Below are positions 61,568 to 64,000 of a stretch of DNA of 64,000 bases, piece after piece. The notes under the pieces were generated by a model that searched no databases, had not been told where the DNA came from, and was given only the letters and a program-made list of their open reading frames with translations. Both the position numbers and the translations under genes were made by a program. How positions within the stretch are numbered: position 1 is the stretch's first letter; each line of letters opens with the position of its first letter. The stretch is from Minisyncoccota bacterium (GTDB lineage: Bacteria; Patescibacteriota; Microgenomatia; UBA1400; PJMF01), in NCBI GenBank assembly GCA_018657765.1, contig JABHWM010000005.1, forward strand, positions 1-64,000, written 5' to 3'.

Positions 61568-62866
61568 TTATGATCTACCTATACCAAGGTATTTGTAACC
61601 TTGTTCTTCAAGATTTTTCTTACTGAATTGATTTCTAACATCAATAAACCATTGTGATTTATTACTAACTCTAGTTTTTGAAAAATCAAAACTAGTTATT
61701 TCTGGCCATTCTATCAAAGAAAGAATTATATCTGCTTGAGCAACAGCTTCTTCCACAGTTTTTGTTTGTTCATGATTTTCTTCAAGGTTCTCTAACCTAA
61801 AAAAACTTTTCCATGAAGCCATTGGATCAAAACTCTTGACTTTAGCTTCTTTACTTAGCAAGACAGGAATTATTCTTGTGGCAGGAGCTTCACGCATATC
61901 ATCTGTATTTGGTTTAAAAGAGAGACCTAGTACTGCAATATTCTTACCTTCAAAGCCATCTACTTTATTTTCTATTTTTTGTAAAAGCTTTGGAATACGG
62001 TTTTCATTTATTTCATTGATTTTATTGAACAAATTATCATTTTCATTGATAGCTCTAGAGTAAGCAGCTAGTTCTTTAACGTCTTTTGGAAAACAAGAAC
62101 CACCATATCCAAGTCCTGGATACCAGTAATGTTTACCAATGCGTTTATCCCAGCCGATAGCCCTCACAATATCATCAACATCCGCACCATTTTTTTCACA
62201 TAAATCAGCTATTTGGTTAATAAAAGTAATTCTAGTAGCAAGATAAGCATTAGCGGTATATTTTGCCATCTGAGCAGAGGCTGGTTTTACTTTGACTATA
62301 GGAGCATTGAGAGGCTCGTGTAATTTTTCAAGGACACTGAATACCTCTGGTGAAGTTGCTCCAATAACTACTCTATCTGGGTGCAAGGTATCATCAACAG
62401 CGGATCCTTCTTTTAAGAATTCTGGAACTGAAGCTGTAAAAAAATTAACTTTAGTTTTTGTTTTAATGATTTCTTCGACTTTTTCTAGAGTTCCTGGAGG
62501 AACAGTTGATTTTACAACCACAATGGCATCTTCTTTGATATGAGCAGCTAATGATTCAGAGCTAGCAAAGATATATTTTAGATCTGCCTGGCCATCTGGT
62601 GCAGAAGGAGTACCTACAGCAATCATAATTACATCTGCGTTTTTTATAGCAGTTGCATAATCTGTTGTGAAAGTAAGATTTCCGTTTAGTTGTTGTTGTT
62701 TTAGAAGATTTTCTAGACGTGGCTCATAAAAAGGAACAATGCTTTTTTCTAGAGATGCAATCTTTTTTTCATCAACATCCAGCCCAATTACATTGTTACC
62801 AAAAGAAGCATAAACAGCAGCACTCACAACTCCTACAAAGCCAGTTCCGATAAAAGTTACATTCAT
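61568..62866 (-). CDS. ugd: UDP-glucose/GDP-mannose 6-dehydrogenase
   Basis: NAD-dependent four-electron oxidation of a nucleotide hexose to the uronate, most often UDP-glucose to UDP-glucuronate. N-terminal Rossmann loop FIGTGFVGVVSAAVYASFGN, the catalytic cysteine in GYGGSCFPKDVKEL, and VLGLSFKPNTDDMREAP in the second nucleotide domain. The 432 aa length is normal. ATAGGAAA before the ATG is a ribosome binding site. First gene of the minus-strand glycan unit. Whether the substrate is UDP-Glc or GDP-Man cannot be decided here. Confidence 0.92.
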   Translation of the reverse strand: MNVTFIGTGFVGVVSAAVYASFGNNVIGLDVDEKKIASLEKSIVPFYEPRLENLLKQQQLNGNLTFTTDYATAIKNADVIMIAVGTPSAPDGQADLKYIFASSESLAAHIKEDAIVVVKSTVPPGTLEKVEEIIKTKTKVNFFTASVPEFLKEGSAVDDTLHPDRVVIGATSPEVFSVLEKLHEPLNAPIVKVKPASAQMAKYTANAYLATRITFINQIADLCEKNGADVDDIVRAIGWDKRIGKHYWYPGLGYGGSCFPKDVKELAAYSRAINENDNLFNKINEINENRIPKLLQKIENKVDGFEGKNIAVLGLSFKPNTDDMREAPATRIIPVLLSKEAKVKSFDPMASWKSFFRLENLEENHEQTKTVEEAVAQADIILSLIEWPEITSFDFSKTRVSNKSQWFIDVRNQFSKKNLEEQGYKYLGIGRS

Positions 62867-62919
62867 TAGTTTGATTTCCTATATTTTTATCCTCTATTTA
62901 TTGAGCCAGTATATCATTA

Positions 62920-62925
62920 TATAAT
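62920..62925 (+). promoter_or_regulatory. -10 box of trmD, leaderless type
   Basis: TATAAT lies 6 nt before ATG 62932. The region 62867-62931 also holds the divergent start of ugd. Confidence 0.5.
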
Positions 62926-62931
62926 CATCAT

Positions 62932-63588
62932 ATGCAGATTGTTATTTTTACATTATTTCCAGAGTTTTTTGAGGGTGCTTTTCAAGCATCTATCTTAGGG
63001 AAGGCTATTGCTAGTAGTGAAAACTTGGTAAAAATAGTTAATATCAGAGATTTTGCTTTTGATAAGCATAAAAGAGCAGATAGCAGACCCTATGGAGGTG
63101 GCCCAGGAATGGTGATGAAGATAGAGCCTATTCAAAAAGCTCTAGAAGATAACGGTTTCAGAAAAGGTACTCCTGATGAAAAAATTATTTTAACTTCTGC
63201 AATGGGGCAGACTCACTCTCAGCAAAAGGCCAAAGATTTTTCTAGTTTGAAAAGATTAGCTATTATTTGTGGCCACTATGAGGGAGTAGATGAGCGTATT
63301 ACAGAACATTTGGTTGATGAAGAAATCAGTATCGGGGATTATGTTTTAACAGGTGGAGAAGCGGCTGCTATGGTAATGGTAGATAGTATTGTTCGTTTAT
63401 TACCAGGAGTTTTGGGGAATGAAGAAAGTAACCAAGGAGAATCTCACGACAATCCTGGCAAGCTAGGTTTTCCTCAATACACTAGGCCAGAAGATTATAA
63501 TGGCTGGCAGGTTCCAGAAGTTTTACTGAATGGTGATCACAAAAAGATTGTGGAGTGGAGGGAAGAAAATAGAAAGAAAAAAGCTTAG
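62932..63588 (+). CDS. trmD: tRNA (guanine(37)-N1)-methyltransferase
   Basis: SPOUT-class, SAM-dependent methyltransferase that prevents +1 frameshifts at G37. FTLFPEFFEGAFQASILGKA, RPYGGGPGMVMK, ICGHYEGVDERI and IGDYVLTGGEAAAMVMVDS (the knot region) are all present. At 218 aa it is slightly shorter than usual (about 240) at the C-terminus. Common neighbours rpsP, rimM and rplS are absent. It is isolated between two minus-strand sugar genes. Confidence 0.96.
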   Translation: MQIVIFTLFPEFFEGAFQASILGKAIASSENLVKIVNIRDFAFDKHKRADSRPYGGGPGMVMKIEPIQKALEDNGFRKGTPDEKIILTSAMGQTHSQQKAKDFSSLKRLAIICGHYEGVDERITEHLVDEEISIGDYVLTGGEAAAMVMVDSIVRLLPGVLGNEESNQGESHDNPGKLGFPQYTRPEDYNGWQVPEVLLNGDHKKIVEWREENRKKKA

Positions 63589-63598
63589 TTTTTTCTAC

Positions 63599-64000
63599 TT
63601 ACTCAACTTTTTCTAAAGCTTCTTTCACACTCATCATCTCAAAATCAAGAATTTTACTAATCTTCTCATTACTCATAGCAGTATTTCTCTGATATGGACG
63701 TTCTGAGTTAGCTAGATATACCTCTAAGTCACCTTTACCTATCTCTCCACCAAGATTATGGATTTCATTGATAGCTACTGCAAAGTCATAATCAGTCCAG
63801 CTTTCTCCACTACTAGCATGGAAAAGTCCGGTTGTATTTGTTCTAATTACAAAATCAATTACTTTTCCAAAGTCATCAACAAAAGTAGGGCCGAAAAAAT
63901 GATTGGTAAATTGAGGATATAAAGAACCATCTTTTATTCCCTGCATAATTCTATGAGCAGTATCTACTTTTTCAAAAGTATCAGATCTGAAAGGTTGATC
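63599..64000 (-). CDS. RmlD-like sugar-nucleotide reductase, 5' part outside the window
   Basis: 134 codons of the C-terminal part; the frame is open to the window edge (reading DQPFRSDTFEKVDTAHRI before the first internal Met at 63946). FFGPTFVDDFGKVIDFV, GLFHASSGESWTDYDFAVAI and a final RNTAMSNEKISKILDFE resemble the C-terminal domain of dTDP-4-dehydrorhamnose reductases (SDR family). It probably belongs to the surface-sugar genes to the left. The N-terminal cofactor loop is not visible. Confidence 0.75.
   Translation of the reverse strand, partial: DQPFRSDTFEKVDTAHRIMQGIKDGSLYPQFTNHFFGPTFVDDFGKVIDFVIRTNTTGLFHASSGESWTDYDFAVAINEIHNLGGEIGKGDLEVYLANSERPYQRNTAMSNEKISKILDFEMMSVKEALEKVE

Noticed and set aside
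1..64000. CRISPR arrays, insertion sequences, integrase or transposase genes, rRNA genes, replication origin
   Set aside because: Looked for regularly spaced repeats, transposase DDE or recombinase motifs, and rRNA-like stretches; none was seen.

Overview
The window is A+T-rich and gene-dense. About 66 protein genes, two tRNAs and one broken gene are packed with short gaps or 1-11 bp overlaps. I infer a member of the Candidate Phyla Radiation (Patescibacteria), possibly Microgenomates. The reasons are the many small single-pass or secreted proteins of unknown function, the slimmed housekeeping enzymes (an AspRS without its GAD domain, a DnaX without zinc cysteines), and the many start codons only 6-9 nt downstream of a TATAAT-like box, which implies leaderless mRNAs. 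TGA is used as a stop (for example at 6117-6119 and 41896-41898), so the UGA=Gly code of Gracilibacteria/Absconditabacteria does not apply. The lineage call is inference; no rRNA is present to test it.

Layout. 0.2-9.3 kb (+): information-processing genes aspS, gltX, ybeY, dnaX, ybaB and rdgB, mixed with a D,D-carboxypeptidase, an anchored protein and a possible double-psi barrel protein. 9.3-14.8 kb (-): a gluconeogenic/glycolytic operon reading pgk, a ribbon-helix-helix/nucleotidyltransferase fusion, glpX, fba. 14.9-20.2 kb: unknown small genes, a HisC-like aminotransferase, a large HD-domain protein and a 2-Cys peroxiredoxin. 20.3-30.3 kb: an accessory region with a zeta-toxin-like kinase, an aminotransferase, a gluzincin-like protein, a Nudix gene split by a stop codon, a drug-type MFS transporter and a four-gene run holding a retropepsin-like protease. 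A short intergenic repeat family is scattered through 25.2-28.3 kb, and the region ends at a tRNA-Glu(CUC) with a partial duplicate of the tRNA 3' end beside it.

30.6-34.7 kb (+): cell-surface genes, including a TasA/camelysin-like protein and a CAP-domain protein. 35.8-45.9 kb: frr, rseP, a DUF3048 protein, a winged-helix/nucleotidyltransferase-like protein, secD-secF, a 2H-like protein, cca (-) and recJ. 46-51.6 kb: an anchored DsbA-like oxidoreductase, prmC, an MFS transporter, a Cas4/AddB-type iron-sulfur nuclease, an acyltransferase and tRNA-Gln(CUG). 51.7-53.1 kb: an OmpR-type regulator convergent with a sensorless histidine kinase. 53.1-62.9 kb (-): a surface-glycan locus with ugd, rmd-like, gmd, a DPM1-GtrA fusion, two GT39-like membrane transferases, another GT-C enzyme and an ALG5-like GT2. 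This set is suited to making GDP-deoxyhexose and UDP-uronate and moving sugars through polyprenyl carriers to the outside. trmD and a truncated RmlD-like gene close the window.

The observations most worth following are the leaderless promoter pattern, an A10 slippery tract in dnaX that would yield a gamma-like product, the RHH-nucleotidyltransferase fusion with a degraded active site inside the pgk operon, the intergenic repeats around accessory genes, and the protease-containing operon next to tRNA-Glu.
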